Positions 16,478 to 26,260 of a stretch of DNA of 64,000 nucleotides are shown here, in pieces. Source of the stretch: an uncultured Pseudomonadales bacterium (GTDB taxonomy: Bacteria; Pseudomonadota; Gammaproteobacteria; Pseudomonadales; Azotimanducaceae); contig CALSMJ010000001.1 of assembly GCA_943787425.1 (NCBI GenBank), positions 1,105,271 through 1,169,270 on the forward strand, read 5' to 3'. Under the pieces are notes generated by a model. It was not told where the DNA came from, made no database searches, and saw only the letters and a list, made by a program, of their open reading frames with translations. How positions within the stretch are numbered: the stretch's first letter is position 1; each line of letters starts with the position of its first letter. A program made the position numbers and the translations under genes.

Positions 16478-16518
16478 GCGGGCCTATAGCTCAGTTGGTT
16501 AGAGCAGTGGACTCATAA
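16478..16518 (+). repeat. Right attachment site attR (41-bp direct repeat)
   Basis: Identical to 8292-8332. Here the 5' half is element-borne and is followed by the host's 3' half, restoring a full tRNA. The crossover occurred somewhere within these 41 bases, with the anticodon loop at its 3' limit. Confidence 0.93.
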
Positions 16519-16556
16519 TCCATTGGTCGAAGGTTCGAGTCCTTCTGGGCCCACCA
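16480..16556 (+). tRNA. tRNA with CAT anticodon, probably tRNA-Ile2 (lysidine-modified)
   Basis: A complete 77-base cloverleaf with encoded CCA: acceptor GGGCCTA/TGGGCCC, D stem GCTC/GAGC, anticodon stem GTGGA/TCCAT with loop CTCATAA (anticodon 16514-16516), and T arm GAAGG-TTCGAGT-CCTTC. C4-G69 and C5-G68 pairs favour the Ile2 (TilS substrate) identity over elongator Met, but Met is possible. It is not initiator tRNA. Positions 1-39 come from the element and the rest from the host. Confidence 0.92.
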
Positions 16557-17008
16557 TCTTCAACTGTTAACACCGTTTTTTACATTGCGTTATCTATCTT
16601 TATTGGGTTCCAAAGATCCTTTATCGGGTTTCGTCAATCCCAAATCATTTTGAGACCCAGCAAGCTGTCCACTGTCTCGTCTAATCTCAGAAGCTTTACC
16701 GCTCACCTGAAGTGGGTTGCCAATGCCGGGGCATCGACCCAGCACGGCTGGTTTCTTTTAGGACATAATCAGATCGGACACAATCAAATTTCAAAATCCG
16801 TGCTTTGCAGTCAGGTGAATACCGATCCACCTTAAAAGTCCACTTCATAAGTTCAGTTCTTGCCGCCTAAATCATCCCCGCCTTATCCGCCGTTACAGCT
16901 CCAAAACACGGCTCGTTCAAGCGAAAAACCAAAATCGAACTATTATTTCCGCGGTCTTCTTTGCGACCTAAGCTTGATCCTCAAGCCAAAAAGCAAGGAG
17001 AACCCGCA
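16557..17008. other. Non-coding gap after the tRNA
   Basis: About 450 bases between the tRNA and the next gene. Short frames here lack ribosome binding sites and family resemblance. GGACATAATCAGATC and GGACACAATCAAATT form a local imperfect repeat near 16760-16790. I see no RNA gene or clear terminator. Confidence 0.5.
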
Positions 17009-17696
17009 ATGAGTAAAACCCTAACGAGCCTGTTTTTAATTCTAATATCGCCCTTTGTTTCCGCAGATCTTTTTGAAGCCTGGGACTTCAGGGCCATTGA
17101 CGGTGATGTTCAAAACAATATTGTCATGATGGAATCTGCTCGCAAAATTCACGAGGGAATGGGCGCACACGTTGAGTACTGGCTACATGACGTCAACGGT
17201 GAAAATGTCGTTTCCTATGTCATTCGGTTCAAGGACATGGACGATTGGGCAAAATTCAAGGACACACAATTGGCCAGCGAGGCTTGGGGCAATTGGATTG
17301 CTAAGGAATGGCCAAAATCCCAACCCTATCTCGTTACAAGTTACGCGATGAGCAACTTGTTTAATCCCGGTGCAGGAACAGACATCACTGATGGCCTAAA
17401 CGTTAGCTATATGTCTGCTTGGCAAGCACCTGAAAACTCGAACAATATGAAACTTTATGGCCAGCATCCAACAATCAACCGCTATTTCCGAAAAGTACGG
17501 CCTCACCACGCAGGTCTATCTTAATGGGCCATCCGGAATCTTTTACATTTTTAGTTTTGGAGAGAATTTCCAAGATATCGCCAAGAAAACCCAGGCCCGT
17601 AACAATAGCGCAGAATGGCAACAATATTGGACTGACGCACAAATCAATCGAGCTGGAGAATTTGTCCGTCAAAGCTGGATTACTAAGATCCAATAG
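17009..17696 (+). CDS. Putative secreted protein of unknown function (frame-broken near 17460)
   Basis: The start at 17009 has AAGGAG nine bases upstream and opens with a Sec signal peptide (MSKTLTSLFLILISPFVSA). The mature part is acidic and aromatic-rich and contains MDDWAKFKDTQLASEAWGNW, like the dimeric alpha-beta barrel repeats of NIPSNAP or monooxygenase-type proteins. The first frame ends at 17524. The coding continues in another frame (YGLTTQVYLNGPSGIFYIF, then SAEWQQYWTDAQINRAGE) to 17696, repeating the same barrel pattern. Intact it would be about 229 residues. Function not recognised. Confidence 0.55.
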
Positions 17697-18105
17697 AAAT
17701 CTCAAAATGATCCGATGCGAGCCTAAATCCAACATCCATTGCAGCGCTTGAGCGCTTTATCCAATAGGTGTCGCATCGGATTTTTCATTCAATACCCACA
17801 TTCACTTTTGTTCTCTCAACCTTGTCGCCGCAATCGATTCATCAATATTCCAAGGGCGCTCTCAGAGCCGATTGACGACCGCTTCTGACAACCTCGCCGC
17901 AACACTGTTCCGAAACATCAAATCAGGCTTTACGCCGTCAATTACAGAGGCGGGCGCATCAGCCACCGTTTGTCCTGCCCAAACAAAAGGTCCGCACTAT
18001 TCATCGGGCTGCCAGTCAGGCTATATTCAAAGACACAGAGACAACTCTTTAGTGCCCATTTACTTATTTACCCTTTCACTAAAACAATTCCAAGGAATAG
18101 CCGTC
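17697..18105. other. Intergenic gap with a hairpin terminator
   Basis: Holds the hairpin at 17710-17785 and otherwise no supportable gene. A frame open upstream of the dienelactone hydrolase start lacks a ribosome binding site and family resemblance. Confidence 0.5.
17710..17785 (+). terminator. Long-stem hairpin followed by T run
   Basis: ATCCGATGCGA (17710-17720) pairs exactly with 17771-17781, followed by TTTT. A nested AGCGCT-TG-AGCGCT hairpin sits inside (17743-17756). It lies just after the putative secreted protein gene, so it is probably a bipartite terminator. Confidence 0.55.
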
Positions 18106-18844
18106 ATGATCGAACACCACCTCGATATCCAAACCCAAGACGGCCTGATGAACACTTTCGTGACCCATCCTGAAGAAAACGGCCCCTTCCCCGTGGTGTT
18201 GTTTTATATGGATGCCCCGGGCAAGCGCGAAGAACTGCACGACATGGCGCGAAGGATTGCAACGACTGGCTACGTCGTCGTTTTGCCGAATCTTTACTAC
18301 CGAAAAACAAAAGAATTTGTTTGGGCGCGAACGGATGCGGGCATGAAGGCCATGTTCGAGATGACCAAACACTTATCCCTTGAATTGATTATGCAAGACA
18401 CCGCCGCTCTGCTCGATTTTGTGGATGGCATTCGATGCTGCCAACAGCGACCGAGTTGGCGCCGTCGGCTACTGCATGAGCGGGCCCTTCGTGTTCAAAG
18501 CCGCTGGCTGCTACCCCGAACGAATCGCCTGCGCGGCCTCGATCTACGGCGCGAACTTACTCACCAAACGCGATGACTCACCTCACCTGACCGCTCAGAA
18601 CATCACCGGTGAGATGTATTTCGCCTGCGCTGAGATCGATCACTTTGCACCCAAGGACACGATCGATGCACTTGAGGCCCATCTTAAAGAGAGCCAGATT
18701 AACTACCGATTAGAGTGGTACCCGGGGGCCGAACATGGCTTTGCCTTTCCTGGCCGCGGCGCGATCTATCACAAACCGAGTGCGGAGCGGCATTGGGAGC
18801 GATTGCATGATCTGTTTGATCGCAACTTAAAATCTGATGATTGA
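18106..18844 (+). pseudogene. Dienelactone hydrolase family protein (frame-broken near 18428)
   Basis: An alpha/beta hydrolase of about 245 residues in two frames. The start at 18106 follows AAGGA. The first frame runs to the helix before the nucleophile elbow (ALLDFVDG). The second supplies FDAANSDRVGAVGYCMSG with the catalytic Cys, EIDHFAP with the Asp and GAEHGFAFP with the His, so the full DLH triad exists once the one-base break is closed. Family members hydrolyse dienelactone or related esters in aromatic degradation. The substrate here is unknown. No other lesion is visible. Confidence 0.75.
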
Positions 18845-19094
18845 AGCGTTTTTCTGAGCGTTGTCCACTTCGCGAATCATTGTTTTTAAACGCAGCTAGA
18901 TCCGTCGCTTCGCCAAAAGCGTTCTTTCTTGGATCAAAGTCTAGCCTGAAAATACGCGCCTGCAGTGCTGCGCGCCCCCAGATCTTGTTCCTATAACGAA
19001 CAGGACTGCACCGCGGGCAGGCTCGGGAAGTCGAACCACCCAAGCGCTTTGTGTGATATCTTGATGCCCGATTGACAATCCTAAGGTACTTTCT

Positions 19095-20414
19095 GTGACA
19101 CAAACCTTTTCGAATCGCTATCTGATCCTCGTCGTGTTTATCTTCACCTTAGCCTCGACTGTTTCAATCATCGATCGGCAAATCCTCAACGTCATGATTG
19201 GCCCCATCAAGCGCGACTTGGGCGGTATTTCCGACACCCAAGTCTCGCTGATCATGGGATTTGCCTTCGCCCTGTTTTATACCCTCATGACCTATCCTGC
19301 AGGTCGAATTGCCGATCGTTACAACCGAATCAAATTGATGACAGCAGGCATTGCCGGTTGGAGCTTTATGACCATGATGTGCGGTGCCGCGTCTCAATAC
19401 TGGCAGCTCTTTCTTGCCCGGATGGGCGTTGGCGTGGGTGAGGCAACGCTCGGGCCGGCGGCAAACTCGGCCCTGGCCGACTATTTCCCGCCCGAGCGTC
19501 TTCCAATTGCCATTGGTATCGTGGCTTCTGCCCCCTTTATCGGCCAAGGCCTGGCCAATATCGCTGGTGGGCCCTTAATTGACTATCTTGAAAGTACACC
19601 CAATTTTGTCGTGCCGGTTTTAGGAGAGATTTATTCTTGGCAGATGGTTTTGATATTGGTTGGCGCGCCAGGCCTGCTCGTTGCGCTGGCGATGTGGTTT
19701 TTGGTTGAACCGGCGCGCAAAAATAAGCAGCTGGCGGATGATACCTCGGTGCCGATGAAAGACGTCTGGGTCTTCATAAAAAGCCGAAAACATTTTTTCT
19801 TTTTCGTCTTCCTTGGTTACTTATGCCTTGCGACCCAAGGCTGGTCGTTATTCAGCTGGCTGGTGGAATACTTTGTTCGAAACCACGAATGGAGTCGAAC
19901 AGAAATCGGCTTGTCATACGGCAGCATCGCGCTGGTTGTCGGGATAGGGGGCAGCGTTGCCGGCGGGCTATTTGCGAGCGCCATGATAAAACGCGGCCAA
20001 GTGGACGCAACGTTACGGGTGGTGCTTTATTCAACCGTTGCCTTACTGCCCTTAGCCGCCTTCTTAACCGTGGCACCCGATCCCTATGTTGCCTTGGCCC
20101 TGCTTGTTCCCGTCACATTTTGTATGGCGATGCCGCCGGGTCTGATTATTGCCACCTTGCAAACGGTGTCCCCGAATGAGCTTCGCGGCCAGATGGTTGC
20201 CTTTTACCTGATCGCGGTTAACTTCTTATCCTATAGCTTTGCGCCGTCATTACCCGCGGTGATCAGCGACTTTGTCTTCGAAAGCGAGCTGGCGTTGGGT
20301 CAGTCCATTTCATTATTGGCTCTAATTAACTACTCGGTTGCCATTATCTGCCTTGGCCTAAGCCTAAAATACTTCAGACAAGCCATCGAGCGAACCCAAT
20401 CTTGGCGTAACTAA
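19095..20414 (+). CDS. MFS transporter, spinster-like
   Basis: A 439-residue protein with 12 predicted membrane segments. The MFS signature is in the loop after helix 2 (YPAGRIADRYNRIKLM), with a GVGEATLGPAANSALADYFP stretch typical of spinster-type carriers. It starts with GTG at 19095 with AAGG upstream. It precedes a phosphotransferase and an SDR on the same strand, suggesting uptake of an organic substrate handled by those enzymes. The substrate is not predictable. Confidence 0.85.
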   Translation: MTQTFSNRYLILVVFIFTLASTVSIIDRQILNVMIGPIKRDLGGISDTQVSLIMGFAFALFYTLMTYPAGRIADRYNRIKLMTAGIAGWSFMTMMCGAASQYWQLFLARMGVGVGEATLGPAANSALADYFPPERLPIAIGIVASAPFIGQGLANIAGGPLIDYLESTPNFVVPVLGEIYSWQMVLILVGAPGLLVALAMWFLVEPARKNKQLADDTSVPMKDVWVFIKSRKHFFFFVFLGYLCLATQGWSLFSWLVEYFVRNHEWSRTEIGLSYGSIALVVGIGGSVAGGLFASAMIKRGQVDATLRVVLYSTVALLPLAAFLTVAPDPYVALALLVPVTFCMAMPPGLIIATLQTVSPNELRGQMVAFYLIAVNFLSYSFAPSLPAVISDFVFESELALGQSISLLALINYSVAIICLGLSLKYFRQAIERTQSWRN

Positions 20415-20445
20415 CCCCTTCGTCAACAACCTCGGAGAAAGCCAT

Positions 20446-21480
20446 ATGACAACCCTCTTTCCTATATCACCGGAGGCACTGACAACCCACTGGTTAAGCG
20501 CCGTACTGGATTGCAAAATCCATGCTTTCTCTGTCAAGCCATTAGGTGAAGGGGTCGGTATATTGGGCCTCGTGACCCGCGTGACCCTTGACGGCGAGGG
20601 TTGTCCCAAAACCTTGATCGCAAAGTTCCAATCACCCGTCGCCGACAATCGCGCGGTTGCAGGGCTTTATCAAATGTACGAGCGAGAAATCACCTTTTAC
20701 ACCGAGATTGCGCCCACCTTATCGATTCGCGCACCCCGTTGTTTTCATGCGGGCTACGACCCAGCCTCACGCGCCTTCGTGCTCCTGCTCGAGGATCTAG
20801 ACCAATACGAGATTGGTGATCAGGTTGCCGGCTGCAGCATTGCGCAGTGCGAGCAAGTGGTTAAAGCCCTAGCAAAATTTCATGCCGAGACCTTCAGAAC
20901 GACGGCGTTTGCATCGATCGAGCACCACAACAGCGAAGCCCAAGTAACGGGTATGCAGGCTGGGTTTTCAGCGGGCTGGCCGGTTGTTAAAACTTTATTT
21001 CCAGAGCTTATTTCAGAGCAAGCCGAGCGCCTCGCCCCAAAGCTCCCGGATCGATTACCTGCTCTGCTTGATGCCATTACCGCAGATCCTATTTGCATCA
21101 GCCATGGCGACATGCGCCTAGACAACATTTTTTTTGGTGCCGATCACATAGCGCTCGTTGATTTCCAGGCGGTATCAAAATCTGCACCAGAACACGATCT
21201 TGCCTACTTTCTAACGCAAAGCCCTAGCGATGCCGTCCGGGAGGCCCAAGATTGGGTCGCGCTCTATCACGCGGAACTCACAAGGTTCGGCGTTGACTAT
21301 CCGCTCGAGGATTGTCGGCGGCGATTCACCCAATGCGCACTGTATTTTCTTTGCTATGCCGTGGTAATTTGTAGCGCTCTGGATTTGGCCAATGAACGGG
21401 GCCGGGCGCTGGGCGAAACACTTTTGGGCAATTCGCTGCGTTCAATCGATGCGCTAAATGCTTTTGATTTATTACATTAA
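20446..21480 (+). CDS. Phosphotransferase, aminoglycoside/choline-kinase fold
   Basis: A 344-residue small-molecule kinase. It has the Brenner motif ISHGDMRLDNIFF near residue 221, the metal-binding Asp in LVDFQAV near 240 and an acidic ATP-lobe stretch LLLEDLDQ near 108. It resembles the ecdysteroid-kinase-like/ACAD10-type branch found in marine bacteria rather than antibiotic-resistance enzymes. CGGAGAAAG lies upstream of the ATG. It sits 31 bases after the MFS gene and 10 bases before the SDR, probably one operon. Confidence 0.82.
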   Translation: MTTLFPISPEALTTHWLSAVLDCKIHAFSVKPLGEGVGILGLVTRVTLDGEGCPKTLIAKFQSPVADNRAVAGLYQMYEREITFYTEIAPTLSIRAPRCFHAGYDPASRAFVLLLEDLDQYEIGDQVAGCSIAQCEQVVKALAKFHAETFRTTAFASIEHHNSEAQVTGMQAGFSAGWPVVKTLFPELISEQAERLAPKLPDRLPALLDAITADPICISHGDMRLDNIFFGADHIALVDFQAVSKSAPEHDLAYFLTQSPSDAVREAQDWVALYHAELTRFGVDYPLEDCRRRFTQCALYFLCYAVVICSALDLANERGRALGETLLGNSLRSIDALNAFDLLH

Positions 21481-21490
21481 GGACCAACAG

Positions 21491-22267
21491 ATGAAACTAG
21501 ACGGAAAAGTTGCTGCCATCACGGGCGGCTCGGCCGGGATCGGTCGCGCAATTGCTGAGGCTTTTCTCGCCGAAGGCGCGAAAGTTGCGATCATGGCCAG
21601 AAACCCAGCAAAGGCCGAGGCGATGCTCGCCGAACTCAACGCCGGGGATGATTTGGTTTTCATCCAGGGCGATGCTATGGCGCAAGCTTCAATAGAGCAT
21701 TTTGTTACTGGTACTGCCGAGCAATTTGGTCGATTAGACATCTTGGTCAACAACGCGGGCGGCGCAGGGGATTTACAACCCGCGGCAAACCTGAGCGATG
21801 AATCCTTTGACGAATGCATGAAATGGAACGTGTACTCCACCTTTTGGGGCACCCGCCGCGCCTTGCAACTCATGCTGCCCCAAAAATGGGGACGCGTTAT
21901 TAATATCTCCTCAATGGAAGGCAAGCACGGTAAGCCCGTTCTAACGGCCTACAGCACCGCGAAACATGCCGTGAACGGTATGACAAAATCAATTGCTCGA
22001 GAAGTTGGTACCGAGGGCATTACCGTGAACGCCATCTGCCCTGGTCTGATTATTACGGATATTGTTCGAGACAATGGCCCCAAGACCGCTGAGGCAATGG
22101 GCATGACCTTCGATGAAATGGTCACCACCTTTTCTCAAGAAGCGGCGATTAAACGACCCAATACCGTTGAAGAAGTCGCCGCCGTTGCCGTGCTGCTTGC
22201 CAGCGACGTGGGTGGCGGCATCACCGGCGCGCTGCTGAGTGTCGATGGTGGCACGGCGCAGTACTAA
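21491..22267 (+). CDS. Short-chain dehydrogenase/reductase
   Basis: A 258-residue classical SDR with TGGSAGIG near residue 11 for NAD(P), NNAGG near 90, a Ser in INISSMEG and the YSTAK catalytic pair near 158. The start at 21491 (MKLDGKVAAITGG) is preferred to one in the preceding gene's end because AAGGAC lies just upstream and homologues begin here. It is the last gene of the MFS-kinase-SDR run. Substrate unknown. Confidence 0.87.
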   Translation: MKLDGKVAAITGGSAGIGRAIAEAFLAEGAKVAIMARNPAKAEAMLAELNAGDDLVFIQGDAMAQASIEHFVTGTAEQFGRLDILVNNAGGAGDLQPAANLSDESFDECMKWNVYSTFWGTRRALQLMLPQKWGRVINISSMEGKHGKPVLTAYSTAKHAVNGMTKSIAREVGTEGITVNAICPGLIITDIVRDNGPKTAEAMGMTFDEMVTTFSQEAAIKRPNTVEEVAAVAVLLASDVGGGITGALLSVDGGTAQY

Positions 22268-22444
22268 TCTAATTATCGCTTTTAAACCGCGTTGGACCGC
22301 GTCGATCCGACGCCACAATTTGGCTCAGATTTGGCGCTGACCCATGGCGTCTCGTCCGGCAGCTGTTGGTGCCCTCTTTTTCATTCACAGCCTTTCCCAG
22401 CGTCCCCAGAGCAGTTGTTCGCGGTCTAGGACTGCTTCTTGGGT

Positions 22445-24253
22445 CTACTGATCGAGGAAACTCTTCAGATGGTCTGATCGACTGGGATGTCGCAATTTTC
22501 GCAGCGCTTTCGCTTCGATTTGCCGGATGCGCTCGCGGGTCACATCAAATTGCTTACCGACCTCCTCCAAGGTGTGATCGGTATTCATGTCGATGCCAAA
22601 CCGCATTCGAAGCACTTTGGCTTCTCTGGCTGTTAAGCCTGCCAAAATATTGCGTGTCGCATCCCGCAAGCCTTCCTCGGTCGCGACGTCCAACGGCGCC
22701 CCCACCGCGGCCACGTCACCATTAGCATTCTCGCCCAGAAAGTCCCCTAAAGAGGAGTCATCGTCATCGCCAATCGGCGTTTCCATGGAGATCGGCTCCT
22801 TCGCAATCTTGAGAACCCGGCGCACCTTTTCTTCTGGCATTTCCATGCGGACGCCCAATTCTTCAGGCGTTGGATCCCGCCCCATCTCTTGCAGCATTTG
22901 GCGAGAAATACGAGACAATTTATTGATCGTTTCGATCATATGAACCGGGATTCGAATGGTTCTTGCTTGGTCTGCGATTGATCGAGTGATTGCTTGCCGA
23001 ATCCACCAAGTCGCATAGGTCGAGAATTTATAGCCTCGTCGATATTCAAACTTATCAACCGCTTTCATCAAGCCAATATTGCCTTCTTGAATCAGGTCTA
23101 AAAACTGCAAACCCCGGTTCGTATATTTCTTCGCGATTGAAATCACGAGACGAAGATTGGCCTCAACCATATCTTTCTTCGCACGACGCGCTTTGGCTTC
23201 GCCAATAAACAGGCGGCGATTCAGGTCTTTTAAATCAGCGACGGTCAGGCCCGCCTCTTCTGAAATACTGATAATCCGTTTCTGGGCCCGGACCACTTCG
23301 TCCTGTACACCCTTTAATTTACTCACGCCGGCTTTGATTTGTTTGGCAACCCATTTCAAGTCGCATTCATTGCCAGGAAATGCATCCATAAACGCTTTTC
23401 GACTCATGCCGGCGTCGCGAACGCAGAGTGCAATGATTTGGCGTTCTGAACGGCGAATTTCCAGGTGCGGAGCTTTGACCACATTGATGATTTGTTCGTA
23501 TTCTTTCGGAACAAACTTGAAATACTGGAAGGCAACTGCCAGGGCCGAAATTTCTTTCTGGGCCGCGTCGGATTGCCGGCCATTGCGTTTGATTGAACGC
23601 ATGGTCTTAGCCAGCTGTTTATCCAAGATTGCGAAGCGCTCAGCTGCGAGCTCTGCGTCAGGGCCGTTATCCACTTCCGCCGCATCTTCGTCTTTGGCTT
23701 CTCCCGGTACGACTTGCGCCGCGGGCGCGACGTGCTCAGCAGGATCTAAAAAGCCGATGATCAAATCAATCAGCTTGCCGTCTTCTTGTTGTGTTTCTTG
23801 ATAGCGATCAAGGATCCGTTCAACAACCCCAGGGAATCCCGACGCAGCATCAAGCACGTCTCGAATGCCTTCTTCGATCCGTTTGGCGATTTCGATTTCA
23901 CCTTCACGGGTCAGCAAATCAACCGTCCCCATCTCTCGCATGTACATGCGGACCGGATCGGTTGTTCGTCCTGTTTCATTTTCAACGGCCACGAGTACCG
24001 CAGCCGCCTCATCTGCGGCAAGGTCATCCGTAACATCTGCCTCGACCATGAGATCATCGGCTTCTGGCGCCGACTCATGGACCAAGATCCCCATGTCATT
24101 GATCATGCCAATGATATCTTCGATCTGTTCCGGATCCGAAATATCATCTGGAAGGTGGTCGTTTACCTCAGAATAGGTGAGGTAACCTTGCTCCCTGCCT
24201 AGAGCTATGAGTTTCTTTAATCTTGATTGTTTTTGAGCAAGACCGCTGGCCAT
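22445..24253 (-). CDS. rpoD: RNA polymerase primary sigma factor sigma-70
   Basis: The 602-residue housekeeping sigma factor. Region 1.1 is at residues 1-75 ([20 protein letters not shown]), 1.2 follows ([12 protein letters not shown]), then the non-conserved insert typical of proteobacteria. Region 2 has [20 protein letters not shown] and [15 protein letters not shown] (-10 recognition), and region 4 has [23 protein letters not shown] (-35 recognition). Last gene of the macromolecular synthesis operon, 108 bases after dnaG, a gap where a separate promoter often lies. Confidence 0.97.
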   Translation of the reverse strand: MASGLAQKQSRLKKLIALGREQGYLTYSEVNDHLPDDISDPEQIEDIIGMINDMGILVHESAPEADDLMVEADVTDDLAADEAAAVLVAVENETGRTTDPVRMYMREMGTVDLLTREGEIEIAKRIEEGIRDVLDAASGFPGVVERILDRYQETQQEDGKLIDLIIGFLDPAEHVAPAAQVVPGEAKDEDAAEVDNGPDAELAAERFAILDKQLAKTMRSIKRNGRQSDAAQKEISALAVAFQYFKFVPKEYEQIINVVKAPHLEIRRSERQIIALCVRDAGMSRKAFMDAFPGNECDLKWVAKQIKAGVSKLKGVQDEVVRAQKRIISISEEAGLTVADLKDLNRRLFIGEAKARRAKKDMVEANLRLVISIAKKYTNRGLQFLDLIQEGNIGLMKAVDKFEYRRGYKFSTYATWWIRQAITRSIADQARTIRIPVHMIETINKLSRISRQMLQEMGRDPTPEELGVRMEMPEEKVRRVLKIAKEPISMETPIGDDDDSSLGDFLGENANGDVAAVGAPLDVATEEGLRDATRNILAGLTAREAKVLRMRFGIDMNTDHTLEEVGKQFDVTRERIRQIEAKALRKLRHPSRSDHLKSFLDQ

Positions 24254-24361
24254 AACACCCCTCTTTCACTTCATCCCCCCAAAGGAGCCGATCAGTATAG
24301 GGTCGTCTTTGGCGTTTAGCCAGTCCAGACCTCTGCAAGCCTGTCTAGAATGGTGGAAAAT

Positions 24362-26200
24362 TCATGGGATTAATGATGGGTCATTGTCTGCCTGAGACTT
24401 TGAAAAATACTGCCGGATGAGCCCACGCTCTGCTTCGGACAGTTGCGACGGCGGTTTTTGCAACAAGGCATCGATCTGGGCTCGACCCTCCTGCTGATTA
24501 TAGCGATTAAACTTACTTTTCATGAGCCCTATAAATTCGTCTTTAAGATGCTCTCTTCCAAGTAATGGCTTGTATTCAAACGCTTTTTTTAAAAAATCTT
24601 GTTCTGGTTTGCCGCTGAATTTCGCAAGAATTTCACCCGGCGCGCTCAAAGTGCCCGCATGCACGCCTAAAGCAATGGTGCGAAGCATCTGGTCTTGATC
24701 GCCACGTGTTAAGCACTCAAAGGCCTCGACCTCAAATTCTAAGGCAAGCTCAGGCTGGAGAATCAGCAGCGATAATGCTGAATCCAGCCTCCCCGGACGC
24801 ATGGGTTCCGGCGCTCGAGCATTTTCAGCCCCAGAAGGCGCGTCGTCATATCCAGGCTGAACATCGTCCGCCACGCTTTCAAGCGAGCTATCGTATTTTA
24901 CCGTCACATCTCGAAGTCTTTGGGTCGACAAACCCGTGTTCTGCGACAATGCGTCAATCATAAGCTGCCGAAACACACCTTCCGGCATTAAGTTAATCAA
25001 TGGCATCGCTTCTTTACTGAGGGCAGCTTTACCGGCAATTCCAGTCGGATCAAGACCGTTTTCTTTTAAATCTTGCGCAAGCTTTTCAAAGAGCCAATCA
25101 GCGACCGAGTGTGACGCCGCAAGCTGTTCAAGAAATGCCGCTTGCCCGATTCGCCTCACCAACGAGTCGGGGTCGTCGCCATCGGGCAGAAACATGAATC
25201 GCGCGCTTCGCCCGTCGCTCAAATGTGGCAGGACCGTTAGCAACGCTTTCCAAGCAGCCCGCCGGCCAGCGGCGTCGCCATCAAAACAAAAGATAATCTC
25301 AGACACCTGCCGAAACATTCTTTGGATATGTTCATCCGATGTCGCCGTACCCAAGGTTGCCACCGCAAACTCAATTTGGTTTTGCGCCAACGCCACAACA
25401 TCCATGTAGCCCTCGACGACCAATAACCTCGACAACTTTTTCTGGCTGCGACGCGCCTCGAACAAGCCATAAAGCTCGCGCCCTTTATGGAACACTGCCG
25501 TTTCGGGCGAATTCAAATATTTCGGCTTATCATCGCCAATCACACGACCGCCGAAAGCGATGGTTCGCCCCCTAAGATCCCGAATCGGAAACATCACCCG
25601 ATCCCGAAAACGATCGTAGCGTTTATCCTCATCATCCTGGGTGACCACGAGCCCTGCGTTGACGAGGCGACTCAGATAGCTTGACGATTCGGGCTCAAGC
25701 GCCAACAGGTTCTGCCAGCCCGGCGGCGCGAACCCAATTTCAAAGCGATTCGCGACCTCGCCCGTCAGGCCTCTTCGTTTCAAATAATCCACTGCGCGTC
25801 CCCGCTGAGGATTTGATCGAAGCTGTTGTTTATAAAAATCTTTTGCGTTGGTAAGGGTTTCAAAAATCAATTTGCGCTGCTCGAGCGCCTCTCGATCCCG
25901 GCTTGAGGCATCGTTCGGTACCGCCAAACCCAAACGATTCGCAAGCGACTCAACCGCCGATAGAAAATCCATGCGGTCGTATTCCATTAAGAATTTCAAT
26001 GCCGACCCGGAGGCCTGACAACCGAAACAATAATAGAACTGCTTTTCTTGGCTTACAGAGAAACTGGGGGATTTTTCTTGATGAAACGGGCACAGCCCTG
26101 AGTAATTTTGGCCTGTCTTCTTCAGCGCGACACGGGCTTCGATAATCTCAACGATATCGGTTCGGGCAAGAAGCTCATCAATAAAAGTGGGAGGAATCAC
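24362..26200 (-). CDS. dnaG: DNA primase
   Basis: Makes RNA primers at the replication fork. The 612-residue product has the CHC2 zinc finger (CPFHQEKSPSF near residue 38 and YYCFGC near 57), the TOPRIM core (VVEGYMDVVAL near 262 and FCFDGDAAGR near 305) and a C-terminal DnaB-binding helical domain. It follows yqeY and precedes rpoD. The C-terminal linker is Pro/Ala-rich. Confidence 0.96.
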   Translation of the reverse strand: MIPPTFIDELLARTDIVEIIEARVALKKTGQNYSGLCPFHQEKSPSFSVSQEKQFYYCFGCQASGSALKFLMEYDRMDFLSAVESLANRLGLAVPNDASSRDREALEQRKLIFETLTNAKDFYKQQLRSNPQRGRAVDYLKRRGLTGEVANRFEIGFAPPGWQNLLALEPESSSYLSRLVNAGLVVTQDDEDKRYDRFRDRVMFPIRDLRGRTIAFGGRVIGDDKPKYLNSPETAVFHKGRELYGLFEARRSQKKLSRLLVVEGYMDVVALAQNQIEFAVATLGTATSDEHIQRMFRQVSEIIFCFDGDAAGRRAAWKALLTVLPHLSDGRSARFMFLPDGDDPDSLVRRIGQAAFLEQLAASHSVADWLFEKLAQDLKENGLDPTGIAGKAALSKEAMPLINLMPEGVFRQLMIDALSQNTGLSTQRLRDVTVKYDSSLESVADDVQPGYDDAPSGAENARAPEPMRPGRLDSALSLLILQPELALEFEVEAFECLTRGDQDQMLRTIALGVHAGTLSAPGEILAKFSGKPEQDFLKKAFEYKPLLGREHLKDEFIGLMKSKFNRYNQQEGRAQIDALLQKPPSQLSEAERGLIRQYFSKSQADNDPSLIP

Positions 26201-26260
26201 CGCGCTACCAATGCACTTTAAAGACCAAGAAGTGTGGCAGGGGGCTTGTGGATTCGCAAG

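Larger units (their letters stand above)
8292..16518. mobile_element. Integrative element in a tRNA(CAT) gene, about 8.2 kb
   Basis: The segment is visibly richer in A and T than its flanks and begins and ends with identical 41-base copies of the tRNA 5' half. It carries two tyrosine recombinases, a HUH Rep-like gene, a repeat-rich non-coding region and a cassette of a 602-aa unknown, a TGT-fold protein and a small basic protein. No capsid, portal, terminase, relaxase-coupling or type IV secretion gene is recognisable, so transfer probably depends on another element or phage. Most of its genes contain frame breaks. I do not recognise it as a named element family. Small satellite-like or tycheposon-like elements are the closest comparison from memory. 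Confidence 0.88.

Noticed and set aside
23157..23801. 214-codon plus-strand frame opposite rpoD
   Set aside because: Antisense to conserved sigma-70 regions. No independent start signal.
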